From an uncultured Eubacterium sp. (GTDB taxonomy: Bacteria > Bacillota > Clostridia > Lachnospirales > Lachnospiraceae), in assembly GCA_934358495.1 (NCBI GenBank), contig CAKRKO010000068.1:1-15215 (forward strand): 15,215 bases of DNA. Reading direction: 5' to 3'. The translations under genes were made by a program, and so were the position numbers. The notes beneath the pieces were generated by a model. That model had not been told where the DNA came from, searched no databases, and worked only from the letters and a program-made list of their open reading frames with translations. Shown one piece after another: positions 7,179 to 14,219 of the stretch. Position 1 is the first letter of the stretch; every line of letters starts with the position of its first letter.

Positions 7179-7907
7179 ATGAAAACAGCACTGATCACAG
7201 GCGCCTCACACGGAATCGGAAAGGCCATTGCAGAATGCCTGGCTTCCCATGGCATCCGGCTTTTTCTCAACTGCCATTCCTCAAAAGAAGAACTGACAGC
7301 ATATGCCATACATTTGACAGAAAGCTATCAGGTTCCGTGCACGCCACTGGTTTACGATATTTCAGACCACGAACAGGTACATGCCATGTTTAACGAGATT
7401 CATGCCATGCATGAAACGGTAGATTTTCTGATCAACAATGCCGGTGTTTCCCACATCGGACTTTTGCAGGATATGAATATTCAGGACTGGAACCGGGTCA
7501 TCAACACAAATCTGACTTCGGTATTTTCCTGCTGCAAATATGCGATTCCTGATATGCTCGGCAAAAAAGAGGGAAAAATCATTAATATTTCATCTATGTG
7601 GGGGCTTTCCGGAGCTTCCTGCGAGGTTGCATACTCAGCCAGCAAGGGCGGACTGAATCTGTTCACGCAGGCACTTGCCAAGGAACTGGCACCGAGTAAC
7701 ATTCAGGTGAATGCGGTAGCCTGTGGAGTGATTGATACCCGTATGAATGCCTGCTTCGATGCAGAAGAACGGGAAGAACTGGAAAATGAGATTCCGGCGG
7801 GACGCTTTGCGGCGCCGGGAGAAGTGGCGGAATTCGTGTATCAGTTGATCACGGCGCCCGCGTACCTGACCGGGCAGGTGATTCCCTTCGACGGTGGTTT
7901 TTTATAG
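7179..7907 (+). CDS. ymfI: Short-chain dehydrogenase, YmfI-like (EF-P 5-aminopentanone reductase candidate)
   Basis: This 242-residue NAD(P)-dependent reductase has a complete classical SDR set: cofactor loop TGASHGIG (7-14), NNAG (86-89), and catalytic Asn111, Ser139, Tyr152 and Lys156. The stretch SSMWGLSGASCEVAYS (138-153) closely resembles, from memory, SSIWGETGASCEV in B. subtilis YmfI, which reduces the 5-aminopentanone group on elongation factor P. That similarity, plus the length, makes this assignment more likely than a fatty-acid FabG. There are also no fab genes nearby. GGAGG at 7169-7173 lies 5 nt before ATG 7179. The gene is monocistronic, and no efp gene is in the window. The last third is visibly more GC-rich than the first. 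SDR identity is certain. The EF-P role is inferred. Confidence 0.88.
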   Translation: MKTALITGASHGIGKAIAECLASHGIRLFLNCHSSKEELTAYAIHLTESYQVPCTPLVYDISDHEQVHAMFNEIHAMHETVDFLINNAGVSHIGLLQDMNIQDWNRVINTNLTSVFSCCKYAIPDMLGKKEGKIINISSMWGLSGASCEVAYSASKGGLNLFTQALAKELAPSNIQVNAVACGVIDTRMNACFDAEEREELENEIPAGRFAAPGEVAEFVYQLITAPAYLTGQVIPFDGGFL

Positions 7908-7938
7908 GGTACTGAATTCAAATTTAATTTTATTAAAA

Positions 7939-8111
7939 CGGAAACGCAGCATCTTTCCCCGGACACTAGTCGCTCGTTTCCCTCGTTTTGCATCGGTTTT
8001 ATCGCGCTCACTTCCAACTCTCATAAAAGCTGGTCGTTTCCCGCTCGCGCAAAACTCGCAAAACTCAGTCTCTCACTAAATCGTTTACCGAGGAAAGATG
8101 CTGCGTTTCCG
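7939..8111. repeat. 173-bp palindrome-ended noncoding element (MITE-like)
   Basis: Perfect 20-bp inverted arms at 7939-7958 and 8092-8111 extend inward to about 24 bp with one mismatch. The interior carries short repeats: TCGTTTCCC at 7974-7982 and 8034-8042, and two tandem copies of GCAAAACTC at 8049-8066. It has no convincing reading frame, no T-tract after either arm and no obvious target duplication. It could be a small non-autonomous transposable element or a folded RNA. It occupies much of the 458-bp gene-free stretch between the reductase and the ABC transporter genes. Confidence 0.75.
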
Positions 8112-8223
8112 CTATTTACACTGTGAAATTAACTACGCACCTCTATATCTAAATAATAAATTTGCACATGCATAACAGTGAATATTATACCAATGACTTT
8201 TCTGTATGTGTGTCACAACGTAA

Positions 8224-8361
8224 GGGTAAGCAGTGTGGTTTAATACACGAACTAAAATAAAGGGACTCTGGCTATTTTTTCTCAGCGAGCGATTGTTAGC
8301 CGCGGAGACAAAATAGCAGAGTCCCTTTTCATAACTTATATTTTAAACCACACAATTACCC
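8224..8361. repeat. 138-bp nested palindromic element
   Basis: Outer arms GGGTAA...GTGTGGTTTAA (8224-8243) and TTAAACCACAC...TTACCC (8343-8361) pair with a small mismatch. Inside is a second long stem (8259-8278 with 8310-8328) with a single bulged G at 8271 and a further TCTC/GAGA pairing above it. The apex holds AGCGAGCGA, which resembles the reverse complement of the TCGCTCG motif in the palindrome at 7939-8111. The right arm ends 5 bp before the ATPase stop codon. Confidence 0.72.
8259..8328 (-). terminator. Probable terminator of the amino-acid ABC transporter operon
   Basis: On the minus strand a 19-bp stem (8328-8310 with 8278-8259, one bulged base) is followed by a broken T-tract, TTTATTTTAG. 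It starts about 38 bp after the ATPase stop. The 31-nt loop is long for a classic terminator, and the hairpin is also the core of the palindromic element around it. It could also act on plus-strand transcripts, which would meet TTTT at 8326-8329. Confidence 0.6.
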
Positions 8362-8365
8362 GAGC

Positions 8366-9088
8366 CTATAACACCTTGGAGAGAAATTCCTGTAACCGTG
8401 GATTCTGCGGATTTTCAAAGAAATCCTTCGGATTATTCTGCTCGGCGATATTTCCACCATCCATGAACAGCACACGGGTTCCAACCTCACGGGCAAATCC
8501 CATCTCGTGTGTTACAACCACCATGGTCATTCCATCGTCGGCCAGCTCTTTCATCAGCTCAAGAACTTCACCAACCATCTCCGGATCCAGTGCGGATGTC
8601 GGCTCATCGAAAAGCATTACTTCCGGATTCATTGCAAGGGCGCGGGCGATTGCGATACGCTGCTGCTGTCCACCGGAAAGCTGTTTCGGATATGCATCAG
8701 CTTTATCCGGCAATCCGACACGCTCTAAAAGTTCCATAGCTTTCTGATCTGCTTCGCTGTCAGACATCAGTTTTAAGGTCACCGGCGCAAGCTTAATGTT
8801 CTCTTTGATAGTCAGATGCGGAAACAGGTTAAACTGCTGGAATACCATACCCATTTTCTGACGTACTTTATCAATGTCTGTTTTTGGATCTGTGATATCC
8901 ACACCATCTACGGTAATGGTTCCTGCAGTCGGCTCCTCCAGCAGATTCAGGCAGCGCAGAAAGGTTGATTTTCCGGAACCGGAAGGTCCGATGACAACGA
9001 CTTTTTCTCCCGGATAAATATGTTCATTGATTCCGTCTAAAACTTTGTGATCTCCAAAACTTTTTTCCAGATTCTTAACGTCTATCAC
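8366..9088 (-). CDS. glnQ: Polar amino-acid ABC transporter, ATP-binding protein
   Basis: This 240-residue ATPase powers uptake by the neighbouring permease at the inner membrane face. All motifs are present: Walker A GPSGSGKST (34-42), Q-loop Gln84/85 (FQQFNLFP), signature LSGGQ (137-141), Walker B VMLFDE (157-162) and switch His194. It belongs to the GlnQ/HisP/ArtP subfamily. It starts with GTG at 9088, overlapping the permease gene by 14 nt. The nearby ATG is in the permease frame, and GGAGG at 9099-9103 is 10 nt upstream of the GTG. It is the last gene of the operon, with a hairpin terminator about 38 bp beyond. The substrate cannot be read from this subunit. The symbol denotes the family rather than proven glutamine transport. 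Confidence 0.93.
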   Translation of the reverse strand: MIDVKNLEKSFGDHKVLDGINEHIYPGEKVVVIGPSGSGKSTFLRCLNLLEEPTAGTITVDGVDITDPKTDIDKVRQKMGMVFQQFNLFPHLTIKENIKLAPVTLKLMSDSEADQKAMELLERVGLPDKADAYPKQLSGGQQQRIAIARALAMNPEVMLFDEPTSALDPEMVGEVLELMKELADDGMTMVVVTHEMGFAREVGTRVLFMDGGNIAEQNNPKDFFENPQNPRLQEFLSKVL

Positions 9089-9803
9089 TGTTTCTCATCC
9101 TCCTCTCAAATATGGCAAGTAATTTCGATAATACCATAACACATACAAGATAAATGACAGCAACGCTGATGTACGGCATAAATGGCTGATAGGTAACTGC
9201 AGTAACCGTCTGTGCTGCTTTCATCAGATCCTTTGCTCCGGTAACTGTCATCAGAGATGTGTCTTTTAATAATGTGATCATCTCGTTACCCAGAGCCGGA
9301 AGAATATTTTTGATTGCCTGTGGAATGATGATGCGACGCATGGTCTGTGTATAATTCATACCCAGAGAACGACCGGCCTCCATCTGTCCGGCATCTACAG
9401 ACATAATGCCGCCTCGCACGATCTCTGCTACATACGCACCGGAATTAATACCAAAAGCCAGCGTTGCCACTCCGACAGAGTTACGGCTGGAAGCAAAAAT
9501 AACAAAATATACGATCATCAGCTGAACCATCATCGGTGTTCCACGGATCACAGTCAGATAAACCTGACAGATCACATTTAAAATATTTAAGATCACATTG
9601 CCGAAGCCATGTGCATTTTTCTTTCTGGAATCATGTTTTGTACGAACAATTGCGACAAGGATACCAATCACTATACCCATTAAAAGCGCAAGGAGCGCTA
9701 CACGGATCGTAACACCAAATCCTTTTAAAAACAACTGCCAGCGGTCACTGGTTATAAATGTTTTGGTAAAAGAATTTGCCAGATTTGCAAACCATTCCTG
9801 CAT
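9075..9803 (-). CDS. Polar amino-acid ABC transporter, permease
   Basis: This 242-residue inner-membrane permease belongs to the HisM/GlnP family. Hydrophobic segments lie near 30-53, 68-86, 92-105, 112-127 and toward the C-terminus. The cytoplasmic EAA loop that docks the ATPase is clear (EAGRSLGMNYTQTMRRIIIP, 142-161). Only one permease gene is present, so the transporter is presumably a homodimer in the membrane. GGAG at 9812-9815 lies 8 nt before ATG 9803. It lies 84 bp downstream of the binding-protein gene, with an attenuator-like hairpin between them, and overlaps the ATPase gene by 14 nt, which suggests translational coupling. The substrate is unresolved. Confidence 0.93.
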   Translation of the reverse strand: MQEWFANLANSFTKTFITSDRWQLFLKGFGVTIRVALLALLMGIVIGILVAIVRTKHDSRKKNAHGFGNVILNILNVICQVYLTVIRGTPMMVQLMIVYFVIFASSRNSVGVATLAFGINSGAYVAEIVRGGIMSVDAGQMEAGRSLGMNYTQTMRRIIIPQAIKNILPALGNEMITLLKDTSLMTVTGAKDLMKAAQTVTAVTYQPFMPYISVAVIYLVCVMVLSKLLAIFERRMRNSDRR

Positions 9804-9840
9804 ATTTATTTCTCCTTTGTTTTTCTATAATCAGTAAAAT

Positions 9841-9863
9841 GGAGCAGCATAATATGCTGCCCC
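9841..9863 (-). terminator. Intercistronic hairpin between binding-protein and permease genes
   Basis: On the minus strand a 9-bp stem (one G-T pair) with a 5-nt loop is followed by ATTTTACTG, a weak T-tract. Just upstream a second small hairpin (9870-9875 with 9880-9885) follows the binding-protein stop. Such elements often let binding-protein mRNA accumulate above transporter mRNA, by partial termination or 3'-end protection. That role is inferred. Confidence 0.5.
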
Positions 9864-9887
9864 GTTTCATACGTTCCCTAACGTAGA

Positions 9888-10706
9888 CTACTCAGCCTTG
9901 ATATATTTATCAATGATGGACTGTAATGTTCCGTCTGCTTTTAACTGTGCCAGAATTGTATTGATCTGGTCTAATAATTCTTTATTTCCCTTCTGTACAG
10001 CAATCGCATAATCCTCTGTTACATACTCAGTATCAAGAATCTTCAATCCGTCATTCTCAGCTACAAATGCTTTTGCCGGCTCATTATCAATAACAACTGC
10101 ATCAACTTTTCCTGTCAGTAATGCCTGGATCGCACTTGCACCATTCGGGTAAGCTGTTACATGATCCTCTCCAAATCCACCTTTTTCCGGTGTATCAGAA
10201 CAGTAGATATGACCTGTTGTTCCCTGCTGAACTCCGATCATCTTGTCTGTCAGATCATCCGGTCCTGTGATATCAGAATCCTCCGGAACAATGATCACCT
10301 GTACGCCTGTTGCATAACTATCAGAGAAATCCACACTCTCTTTACGCTCATCTGTTACTGTCATGCCGGCCAGAGCCATGTCTGCTTTTCCTGTTGTGAT
10401 CGCCGGGATGATAGAATCAAAATCAATATCATCTACAACCAGTTTTTTGCCCATTGCATCGGCGATTGCCTGTGAAATCTCGATATCGATTCCTTTGCAC
10501 TCATCTCCGTCCACATACTCATACGGTGGGAATGTAGCATTTGTTGCCATAACGAGTGTGTCGCTGTCAGATGCGTTATCTGTAGATTCTGCTTTTGCAC
10601 TTCCGTCTGCTGCATTGGATCCGTTATCTGCTGTGCTGCCACATGCTGCCATAGAAAGCACCATTGCTGCAGCTGCCACAAGGGCTACGATTTTCTTTAC
10701 TTTCAT
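9888..10706 (-). CDS. Amino-acid ABC transporter substrate-binding lipoprotein
   Basis: This 272-residue, lipid-anchored extracytoplasmic receptor delivers a polar amino acid to the permease. The signal peptide ends in lipobox SMAAC, with Cys22 as the modified residue. A Ser/Asp/Ala-rich tether (about 23-48) precedes a family-3 solute-binding fold: TLVMATNATFPPYEY at its start, GMTVTDERKESVDFSDSY with the carboxylate-binding Arg, and GVQQGTTGHIY in lobe 2. GGAG (10714-10717) lies 7 nt before ATG 10706. It is the first gene of the operon, with a strong promoter at 10795-10823, an 80-nt leader holding a hairpin, and a phased box array further upstream. Family members bind Gln, Arg, Lys, His or cystine. 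I cannot choose among them. Confidence 0.93.
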   Translation of the reverse strand: MKVKKIVALVAAAAMVLSMAACGSTADNGSNAADGSAKAESTDNASDSDTLVMATNATFPPYEYVDGDECKGIDIEISQAIADAMGKKLVVDDIDFDSIIPAITTGKADMALAGMTVTDERKESVDFSDSYATGVQVIIVPEDSDITGPDDLTDKMIGVQQGTTGHIYCSDTPEKGGFGEDHVTAYPNGASAIQALLTGKVDAVVIDNEPAKAFVAENDGLKILDTEYVTEDYAIAVQKGNKELLDQINTILAQLKADGTLQSIIDKYIKAE

Positions 10707-10731
10707 TTTTTCTCTCCTCTTTTTTCCATCC

Positions 10732-10769
10732 GAGCAGAATGAAATGTCATGTAACAGTCGCTTCTGCTC
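10732..10769 (-). other. Leader hairpin of the ABC transporter operon
   Basis: Perfect 8-bp arms GAGCAGAA (10732-10739) and TTCTGCTC (10762-10769) enclose a 22-nt loop within the 5' leader, ending about 15 nt before the ribosome binding site. There is no T-tract, so it is not a terminator. It may stabilise the mRNA or affect translation. It matches no riboswitch I know. Confidence 0.45.
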
Positions 10770-10794
10770 TTTTTCTTTTCATTAACTGTTGTCT

Positions 10795-10823
10795 ATTATA
10801 ATTCTATTGAGGAAAGAATGCAA
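10795..10823 (-). promoter_or_regulatory. Sigma-A promoter of the amino-acid ABC transporter operon
   Basis: On the minus strand TTGCAT (10823-10818), a 17-nt spacer and perfect TATAAT (10800-10795) form a strong promoter. Transcription should start near 10788, leaving about 82 nt of leader to ATG 10706. Confidence 0.8.
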
Positions 10824-10832
10824 TGGTGATTC

Positions 10833-10943
10833 TGCATAAAAATTAATATTATCTGCATATTTTTTCAGTCTAACCGAACAATTTATGCAGTTTTTATGTC
10901 TTTTTATGCATTTATACATCGTTTTATTCGTTTTTTATGCATA
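10833..10943. promoter_or_regulatory. Helically phased TATGCA/TGCATA box array, possible ArgR-type operators
   Basis: TGCATA starts at 10833 and 10854, and TATGCA at 10884, 10905 and 10936. The steps are 21, 30, 21 and 31 bp, close to two or three turns of DNA. Degenerate T-A-T-N-C boxes or near-variants also fall at 10895, 10913 and 10925, so from 10884 to 10936 a box occurs on average every 10.4 bp. The array lies just upstream of the -35 box. Half-sites such as TGCATAAAAA and CGAATAAAA resemble Bacillus ARG boxes, but most copies are in direct rather than inverted orientation. The region 10707-11050 holds no gene, only this array, the promoter, the leader and the proA terminator. Confidence 0.45.
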
Positions 10944-10962
10944 AATATACCACGTCACATAC

Positions 10963-11020
10963 AAAAGCCCTTCTTTTATTGATTTTGACCCCGGTGGTCT
11001 CAGTCTATAAAAGAGGGCTT
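10963..11020 (-). terminator. Rho-independent terminator of proA
   Basis: On the minus strand AAGCCCT-C-TTTTAT (11020-11007) pairs with its complement at 10979-10965, giving a 14-bp stem with one bulged base. A small GACC/GGTC hairpin caps it, and TTTTGT follows. It lies 30 bp after the proA stop. Confidence 0.85.
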
Positions 11021-11050
11021 CTGTACTTCGTTTTATCTGTGAACCTGTTT

Positions 11051-12334
11051 TTACTCTGAAATATTTTTAAAATGGAACTGTTTTTTGCCGGAAGTATAAT
11101 CTTCTACGATCTGTCCGCTTCCGTACAGTTTATATTTGTAGCTTACCAGTCCTTCCAGTCCCACCGGTCCTCTGGCATGAAGTTTTCCGGTACTGATACC
11201 GACTTCCGCTCCGAAGCCATAACGGTAACCATCTGCAAAACGGGTGGAACAGTTCTGATATACACCGGCAGAATCCACCAGATTCATAAAATGCTCTGCT
11301 GCATCCGGATTTTCCGTAATGATACAGTCGGTATGATGCGAACCGAAGTGGTTGATATGTTCAATTGCTTCGTCTATGTTTTTCACTGTTTTTGCAGAAA
11401 GAATATAATCAAGATATTCTGTTTTATCATCTACCTCGGTAGATGGCACACAGTCCACGACTGCTGCAACGTCTTTCGTGCCACGGAGTTCTACTTTTTT
11501 CGCATCCAGTGCTTCTTTTAAGATTGGAAGCAGCTGATCTTTGATATCGTCATGAAGCAGTAATGTTTCTACTGTATTGCAGGCAGACACGTACTGGGTT
11601 TTTGCATCCACAATGATTGGAACTGCTTTCGCAAGATCGGCATCCTTATCCACATAAATATGACAAATGCCATCTGCATGTCCCATTACCGGAATCTTGG
11701 TATGATTCATAATGTACTGCACAAACGCATTGGAACCGCGTGGGATTAAAAGGTCAACGGACTCATGACATTCCAGAAGTTCGTTGATCTCGGAACGTGC
11801 TTCCAGCTGCATCATGCAATTTGCAGGAAGTCCTGCACCAATGATTGCTTCATGAATAATGTCAAATAGTTTTTTATTACTGCGCAGAGCTTCACTTCCG
11901 CCTTTTAAGATCACACAGTTACCGCTCTTGATACACAACGCGGAAATCTGTACCAATGCATCCGGACGTGCCTCAAAAATAACACCGATGACACCGATTG
12001 GACATGTAACACGTTTCAGCACTAATCCCTCATCCAGTTCTCTGGCAAACTGTATCTGAAATAATGGATCCTCCATTTTGGTCAGATCTGAAATACCTGC
12101 TGTCACATCACGAAGTTTTCCCTCGTCAAATTTCAGACGTTTCAGCACCGGACCGGATACGCCGTCTGCTTCTGCCTGTGCCAGATCCTGTTTGTTTGCT
12201 TCAAAAATCTCTGCCTGATGCTGTAATAATGCTTCCCGGACTGCTGCCAGAGCAGCATTTCGCTGTTCGTTTGTGGTTGCTGCCAATTTCGGAGCTTCCT
12301 GTTTTACCTTTCTTACCTGTTCCTGAAATAACAT
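11051..12334 (-). CDS. proA: Glutamate-5-semialdehyde dehydrogenase (gamma-glutamyl phosphate reductase)
   Basis: ProA reduces gamma-glutamyl phosphate to glutamate-5-semialdehyde with NADPH, the second step of proline synthesis. From ATG 12334 the protein has 427 residues, close to the 417 of E. coli ProA. Family motifs are clear: PIGVIGVIFEARPD, ILKGGSEALRSN, LLIPRGSNAFV and the catalytic Cys252 in SACNTVETLL. The frame is open to a GTG at 12349. I prefer ATG 12334 because GAGAGAG lies at a suitable distance before it and the conserved LFQEQV sequence begins there, but the ribosome binding site is weak, so the GTG remains possible. It lies 28 bp downstream of an RNA methyltransferase gene. 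The usual partner proB, for the kinase that makes its unstable substrate, is absent from this window. Confidence 0.95.
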   Translation of the reverse strand: MLFQEQVRKVKQEAPKLAATTNEQRNAALAAVREALLQHQAEIFEANKQDLAQAEADGVSGPVLKRLKFDEGKLRDVTAGISDLTKMEDPLFQIQFARELDEGLVLKRVTCPIGVIGVIFEARPDALVQISALCIKSGNCVILKGGSEALRSNKKLFDIIHEAIIGAGLPANCMMQLEARSEINELLECHESVDLLIPRGSNAFVQYIMNHTKIPVMGHADGICHIYVDKDADLAKAVPIIVDAKTQYVSACNTVETLLLHDDIKDQLLPILKEALDAKKVELRGTKDVAAVVDCVPSTEVDDKTEYLDYILSAKTVKNIDEAIEHINHFGSHHTDCIITENPDAAEHFMNLVDSAGVYQNCSTRFADGYRYGFGAEVGISTGKLHARGPVGLEGLVSYKYKLYGSGQIVEDYTSGKKQFHFKNISE

Positions 12335-12362
12335 ACGTTTCTCTCTCACTTTCTCAACAAAA

Positions 12363-13187
12363 TTATCGATTGCCTAACTGCCAGAATGCTACAGCACTGG
12401 CTGCGGCCACGTTTAGGGAATCCACACCATGCGCCATCGGTATTTTTACTGTATAATCGCATTTCGCAATGGTATCTTCACAAAGTCCATCTCCCTCTGT
12501 GCCAAGCGCGATTGCAAGTTTTTCCTCACTCATCAACCTCGGATCATCGATATTAACAGTATCATTCCGCAATGCCATGGCCGCTGTCTTAAATCCAAGC
12601 TTCTGCAGTTTCGCCATGCCTTCTTCCGGCCATTTTTCTTTCTCCGGAAATATTGTCCAGGGCACCTGAAATACGGTTCCCATGCTCACCCGTATGGCTC
12701 TGCGGTACAACGGATTGCTGCATCCCGGTGTCAGAAGCACCGCATCCATGTGTAATGCCGCTGCCGAACGGAAAATCGCGCCAACATTTGTCGGATTGAC
12801 AACATTTTCCAAAACTGCGATTCGCCGCGCTTTACAACAAACTTCCTCCACTGTCGGCAGCACCCGCCGCTTCATGACACACAACATTCCCCGTGTCAGT
12901 GCGAATCCTGTCAGCTTTGTCAACACATCATATTCTGCAGTGTAAACCGTAATGTTCCCGCAACGCGCGATCAGTTCTTTTGCCTGCGTTTCAATGTGTT
13001 TATGCTCCACCAGCATGGAAATTGGTTCGTATCCCGCATTCAACGCCCGTTCCACGACTTTCGGGCTTTCCGCGATAAAAATCCCCGGCTTCGGTTCGTT
13101 GATTCGCAAAAGCTGCACTTCAGAATACCGCTCATAAACAGCCAGTTCCGGTGTCGCAAAATCTGTAATTTCTATTATGTTTGCCAT
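12363..13187 (-). CDS. SpoU/TrmH-family RNA 2'-O-methyltransferase
   Basis: This 274-residue SPOUT methyltransferase probably methylates a ribose 2'-OH in rRNA or tRNA using S-adenosylmethionine. An N-terminal substrate-binding part (about 1-115; FIAESPKVVERAL resembles the L30e-like domain) is followed by the knotted catalytic domain. Motif 1 is NPTNVGAIFRSAAAL (131-145, with Asn131 and Arg140), motif 2 is ALGTEGDGL (227-235), and motif 3 is IPMAHGVDSLNVAAASAVA (249-267, with Asn259). The frame extends to 13238, but that start is upstream of the promoter at 13210-13238. ATG 13187 has GGAGG at 13194-13198, and the homology begins there. It is probably cotranscribed with proA. RlmB and TrmH relatives cannot be told apart here, so the RNA target is open. 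Confidence 0.9.
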   Translation of the reverse strand: MANIIEITDFATPELAVYERYSEVQLLRINEPKPGIFIAESPKVVERALNAGYEPISMLVEHKHIETQAKELIARCGNITVYTAEYDVLTKLTGFALTRGMLCVMKRRVLPTVEEVCCKARRIAVLENVVNPTNVGAIFRSAAALHMDAVLLTPGCSNPLYRRAIRVSMGTVFQVPWTIFPEKEKWPEEGMAKLQKLGFKTAAMALRNDTVNIDDPRLMSEEKLAIALGTEGDGLCEDTIAKCDYTVKIPMAHGVDSLNVAAASAVAFWQLGNR

Positions 13188-13209
13188 ATGCCACCTCCAG
13201 AATAAATAC

Positions 13210-13238
13210 AGTTTAGCATACTTCTGGCGACGGAACAA
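13210..13238 (-). promoter_or_regulatory. Promoter of the RNA methyltransferase-proA operon
   Basis: On the minus strand TTGTTC (13238-13233), a 17-nt spacer and TAAACT (13215-13210) with an extended TGC give a sigma-A-like promoter. It lies just past the BSH stop. The leader to ATG 13187 would be only about 15 nt, and no BSH terminator intervenes, so readthrough from BSH is possible. Confidence 0.65.
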
Positions 13239-13241
13239 TCC

Positions 13242-14219
13242 TCACCTGTTCTGCCAGCAGATCTGCTCTCCTGTGATCGGAGTATATCGAATCAATTCTG
13301 CCGCATCCAGATCTTCTGCATGCATATCCACTGCTGAAATCTGGTGATTTTCATAGGTTGTATAATAATAAATTCCTTTGTTCAGATTACAGCAGGACGT
13401 ATACAGCGTAATCTCGTATTTTCCTTCTGCGACTTCACAACATCCACGCTGCTGATCCACAGAATTTAAAATATGGAAAAACTGGCTAACGCTCTCATTT
13501 TCTGAATCTCCGGAAATTGAATGCAGCTTTGTAAATGCCACCCGCACAAAACGGGACGTAGACGATAAATCCCCCGGAAGTCCTAATGCACCCATGCCTC
13601 GACTGTAAACCTGTAACTCCAGCTTGTCTGAGAAATGATTTTCCGGTTGTTTCGGCGACAAATGCATATATTGATTCAACTGAAACAGCTGCTGTGGAAA
13701 TGGTGGATTGTTCGTCAGTACTCCCACCGGGTTATCATATACATGCAGCCCATCTGCCATACATTCCACGATCATTGCTTCCTTCGCATCCGCAATGATC
13801 CAGTGCAGCTGCGCCGTCGTTAAACTTTCATGAAACGGTGTTCCCACCAGATTCATATAATTTAAACATTCTTTTGCTTCCTGCACATTGGCACACTGAC
13901 GCAGGATCCAAGGGATAAATTCGTACTGTGCCACATTTTCTTTTTCCTCTGACAACTCCTGATATACGGCATTTCCAACAAAATTCAGGCCTGCCATGCC
14001 AAGTCCTTTTTCATTGATGGCATCATAATATAACGGATAATCACCAAGCACATGCGCCATTCCAAGGATTGCATAATTTTTATCAATTTTTCCTGCTTGA
14101 CGAAACCTCATTGGATAATTGCGTGGCATGATGGTCAGTTCGTCTCCGTAAGAAAATTCGTAATCTAACGTTCTCCCAAAATAGGTATCTTTCGTTTTAT
14201 AAGTTGCTGCTGTACACAT
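13242..14219 (-). CDS. bsh: Bile salt hydrolase (choloylglycine hydrolase)
   Basis: This Ntn-hydrolase of 325 residues cuts the amide bond of glycine- or taurine-conjugated bile acids. The nucleophile must be residue 2, exposed after Met removal. ATG 14219 is followed by Cys2, and GGAGGG (14227-14232) sits 7 nt upstream, whereas the upstream ATG at 14234 overlaps that site. Active-site residues align with Clostridium perfringens BSH: Cys2, Arg16, Asp19, Asn79 (in AGLNF), Asn170 (in GVLTNNPPF) and Arg223 (in STSRFVRVAF). Asn79 is where penicillin V acylases carry Tyr, which favours bile salts. The C-terminal GIYYYTTYENHQISAVDM also matches BSH. There is no signal peptide. It lies 18 bp downstream of an alpha/beta hydrolase gene, so the two form an operon. 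Confidence 0.94.
   Translation of the reverse strand: MCTAATYKTKDTYFGRTLDYEFSYGDELTIMPRNYPMRFRQAGKIDKNYAILGMAHVLGDYPLYYDAINEKGLGMAGLNFVGNAVYQELSEEKENVAQYEFIPWILRQCANVQEAKECLNYMNLVGTPFHESLTTAQLHWIIADAKEAMIVECMADGLHVYDNPVGVLTNNPPFPQQLFQLNQYMHLSPKQPENHFSDKLELQVYSRGMGALGLPGDLSSTSRFVRVAFTKLHSISGDSENESVSQFFHILNSVDQQRGCCEVAEGKYEITLYTSCCNLNKGIYYYTTYENHQISAVDMHAEDLDAAELIRYTPITGEQICWQNR

Noticed and set aside
7894..8079. 61-codon plus-strand frame over the reductase 3' end and the palindrome
   Set aside because: It starts inside the reductase gene, is basic and low in structure, and reads through the 173-bp repeat. No ribosome binding site.
7939..8361. CRISPR array or tRNA in the 458-bp gene-free stretch
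   Set aside because: The repeats are inverted or very short, with no regular direct repeats and spacers, and no cloverleaf can be drawn.
10363..10785. 140-codon plus-strand frame antisense to the binding-protein gene
   Set aside because: It mirrors an Ala/Ser-rich signal peptide and tether on the other strand and runs through the promoter-leader region. It is a shadow.
13242..14219. Penicillin V acylase instead of bile salt hydrolase
   Set aside because: Asn79 occupies the position where penicillin acylases usually have Tyr, and the C-terminal region closely resembles Clostridium BSH.
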